NCBI GenBank assembly: GCA_014549065.1
Contig: JACDOX010000038.1
Coordinates: 4,346,112 to 4,410,111, forward strand
Reading direction: 5' to 3'
DNA length: 64,000 bases
Source: Cardinalis cardinalis
Taxonomy: Eukaryota; Chordata; Aves; Passeriformes; Cardinalidae
This document shows, one piece after another, positions 63,262 through 64,000 of this stretch. Within the stretch, counting starts at the first letter, position 1, and the number at the start of each line of letters is the position of its first letter. The notes under the pieces were generated by a model. The model had not been told where the DNA came from. It searched no databases and worked only from the letters and a program-made list of their open reading frames with translations. A program made the translations under genes and the position numbers.

Positions 63262-63566
63262 TGTAAACAATGGTTATCTGCTGCTGTGGAATGCAAACAG
63301 GTGCATTTGTGATTGGTCCATCCTGGGTGTTTATGGTTGATGGCCAATGAAGGACAGTTCTCTGAGGCAGAGTTCTGTTGTTGTACATTCTATTCTATTC
63401 TATTCTTAGCTTAGCAGCTTCTGGGAGAAACCTTCTCTCCCCTTTCCTTTTCTCCTTATAATATAATATAATATATACATATAATAAGATAATAAATCAA
63501 GCCTTCTGATGAAGTCAAGGCTCTCGTCTCTCTCTCATCCTCGAAACCCTCCTGAACACTACCACA
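63262..63566 (+). mobile_element. 5' LTR of an endogenous retrovirus (ERVK-like)
   Basis: The 305-bp LTR starts TGTAAACAATGG and ends CACTACCACA, followed by a 2-base spacer and a primer-binding site. It resembles LTRs I know from passerine genomes with the U3 words TGGAATGCAAACAGGTGCAT and GATTGG. Promoter-type elements are an inverted CCAAT (ATTGG, 63312-63316), a CCAAT (63344-63348) and an AT-rich TATA-like region (63457-63480). The polyadenylation signal AATAAA is at 63491-63496, leaving about 70 bp of R/U5. A (TATTC)n run sits at about 63387-63406. Because leader and gag-like sequence follow, this is the 5' end of a longer element and not a solo LTR. The 3' part lies outside the window. 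Confidence 0.88.
63457..63496 (+). promoter_or_regulatory. LTR TATA-like region and polyadenylation signal
   Basis: TATAATATAATATAATATATAC gives several possible TATA elements. AATAAA follows at 63491-63496. The close spacing implies a short R region, as in other compact avian LTRs. The exact transcription start cannot be fixed from sequence. Confidence 0.6.
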
Positions 63567-63568
63567 AC

Positions 63569-63586
63569 TGGTGACCCCGACTGCAA
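63569..63586 (+). other. Retroviral primer-binding site
   Basis: TGGTGACCCCGACTGCAA begins 2 bases after the LTR. Its first 13 bases are the same as the primer-binding site used with tRNA-Trp by avian leukosis-type retroviruses; the last five differ except for one base. It is thus probably a tRNA-Trp-type site that has drifted, or one for a related tRNA. It marks where minus-strand DNA synthesis begins. Confidence 0.8.
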
Positions 63587-63649
63587 GGACACTCAACCAC
63601 TGGTGAGACACAGAGGAGCATTGCTGCACCGGGTAAAAACCCTGAGTGT

Positions 63650-63673
63650 ATGCATTGGTCACTTCACAAGTGA
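63650..63673 (+). CDS. Seven-codon upstream ORF in the retroviral leader
   Basis: An ATG at 63650 opens a frame of seven codons (MHWSLHK) closed by TGA at 63671-63673, within the leader between primer-binding site and gag start. It overlaps the perfect hairpin at 63657-63675. Another leader frame, ATG at 63509 and stop at 63572-63574 (21 codons), runs from U5 into the primer-binding site. Short upstream ORFs, including one of seven codons, are known in the Rous sarcoma virus leader, where they affect gag translation and RNA packaging. Whether this one is analogous is inference; chance is a real alternative. Confidence 0.35.
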   Translation: MHWSLHK

Positions 63674-63675
63674 CC
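63657..63675 (+). promoter_or_regulatory. Leader hairpin, possible packaging element
   Basis: GGTCACTT, loop CAC, AAGTGACC: a perfect 8-bp stem with a 3-base loop between primer-binding site and gag start. Retroviral leaders carry packaging and dimerisation hairpins in this location, so that role is plausible but unproven. The outer T56-G76 position could add a wobble pair. Confidence 0.5.
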
Positions 63676-63781
63676 GCAGAAGTGGATTCTAGCCAGGAGC
63701 TGAAGAACTGAAGATCCTGATTTGGACAGAGTTCACAGCAAGGCTGACCACAAAGNGAACCTTCTGAAAGCCTCCAGGAAG

Positions 63782-64000
63782 ATGGCTGGAATGTCTAGCA
63801 GCACCATTCAGCTGGCCAGAGCGTGTTGGACAGTGGAAAAAGGTACTGTTGGCTTTTCCCCTCCTGGAGATNCGGCACTTCNCAGTGTTTGGTTTTTTCT
63901 GTGGAGGACTTCTCCTACAGAGGCAGAGGTTCCATTCTCTCCTTCAGAGGAGAAACTTATTGCCCTCTGGAAAAGATGGAGTGAGGAGGATGGAATTCTT
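63782..64000 (+). CDS. Probable endogenous retroviral Gag, N-terminal part, runs off window
   Basis: An ATG 195 bp after the primer-binding site opens 73 codons with no stop before the window ends. Two codons contain an N and would be ambiguous. The start context AAGATGG has A at -3 and G at +4, which is strong, and it is the first ATG in this frame after a stop at 63701-63703. The peptide begins MAGMSSSTIQLARACW. It later has a tryptophan-rich stretch and an acidic/lysine helix-like segment (SPSEEKLIALWKRW). The second residue is Ala, so there is no N-myristoylation glycine, as in avian alpharetroviruses but unlike most betaretroviruses. Identity as Gag (matrix region) rests mainly on position after LTR, primer-binding site and leader; I do not recognise the residues as a specific family. 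Gag forms the viral core, and in the genome this is a fossil or recently inserted copy. Whether the frame stays open beyond is unknown. Confidence 0.6.
   Translation, partial: MAGMSSSTIQLARACWTVEKGTVGFSPPGDXALXSVWFFLWRTSPTEAEVPFSPSEEKLIALWKRWSEEDGIL

Noticed and set aside
1..64000. A defence, metabolic or other novel multi-gene system
   Set aside because: No supported cluster of protein genes exists in the window; recognised content is retroelements, simple repeats and unannotated non-coding DNA. No tRNA or rRNA gene was recognised by eye.

Overview
This window looks like nuclear DNA of a bird. It contains several degraded fragments of the avian CR1 LINE, recognisable by 3' tails built on ATTCTGTGATTCTATGA-type words. 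It also contains two copies of a common avian endogenous-retrovirus LTR, and the 5' end of a second, younger-looking retroviral element. The shape of that last LTR suggests a passerine to me, but this is recall and not proof. The sequence is AT-rich and CpG-poor. About 75 isolated single N positions are scattered through it, with no long N runs.

I found no host protein-coding gene that I can support. The open reading frames away from the right edge are short, and none resembles a protein family I recognise. The longest (about 155-163 codons) lie antisense to CR1 or in low-complexity or ordinary AT-rich sequence. The window is therefore intergenic or a large intron.

Layout: 1-3.5 kb is unannotated with a small repeat/hairpin cluster near 2.9 kb. 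3.52-4.12 kb is a solo LTR on the plus strand. 7.05-7.24 kb is a CR1 3' end (+). 8.42-8.61 kb is a TA/TG microsatellite abutting a CR1 3' end (-). 12.8-12.9 kb is another CR1 3' end (-). 18.50-19.03 kb is the best CR1 copy (+), with the end of its reverse-transcriptase ORF and its 3'UTR. 22.04-22.70 kb is a second copy of the same LTR family on the minus strand, split by a small nested CR1. 23.58-24.33 kb holds two adjoining CR1 pieces, one with a recognisable reverse-transcriptase active-site region. 24.3-63.2 kb is almost free of recognisable repeats, apart from simple repeats and small duplications. Within it are several TAAT-motif-rich blocks that could be conserved non-coding elements, a possible terminal exon or LTR end near 28.2 kb, and GC-richer blocks at 45.8-46.5 and 59.3-60.5 kb.

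The most interesting item is at the right edge (63,262-64,000). It is the 5' end of an endogenous retrovirus: a 305-bp LTR, a primer-binding site whose first 13 bases match the one used with tRNA-Trp by avian alpharetroviruses, a leader with two short upstream ORFs and a perfect hairpin, and an uninterrupted frame starting in the gag position that runs off the window. I see no unrecognised defence system, operon or other novel multi-gene system.
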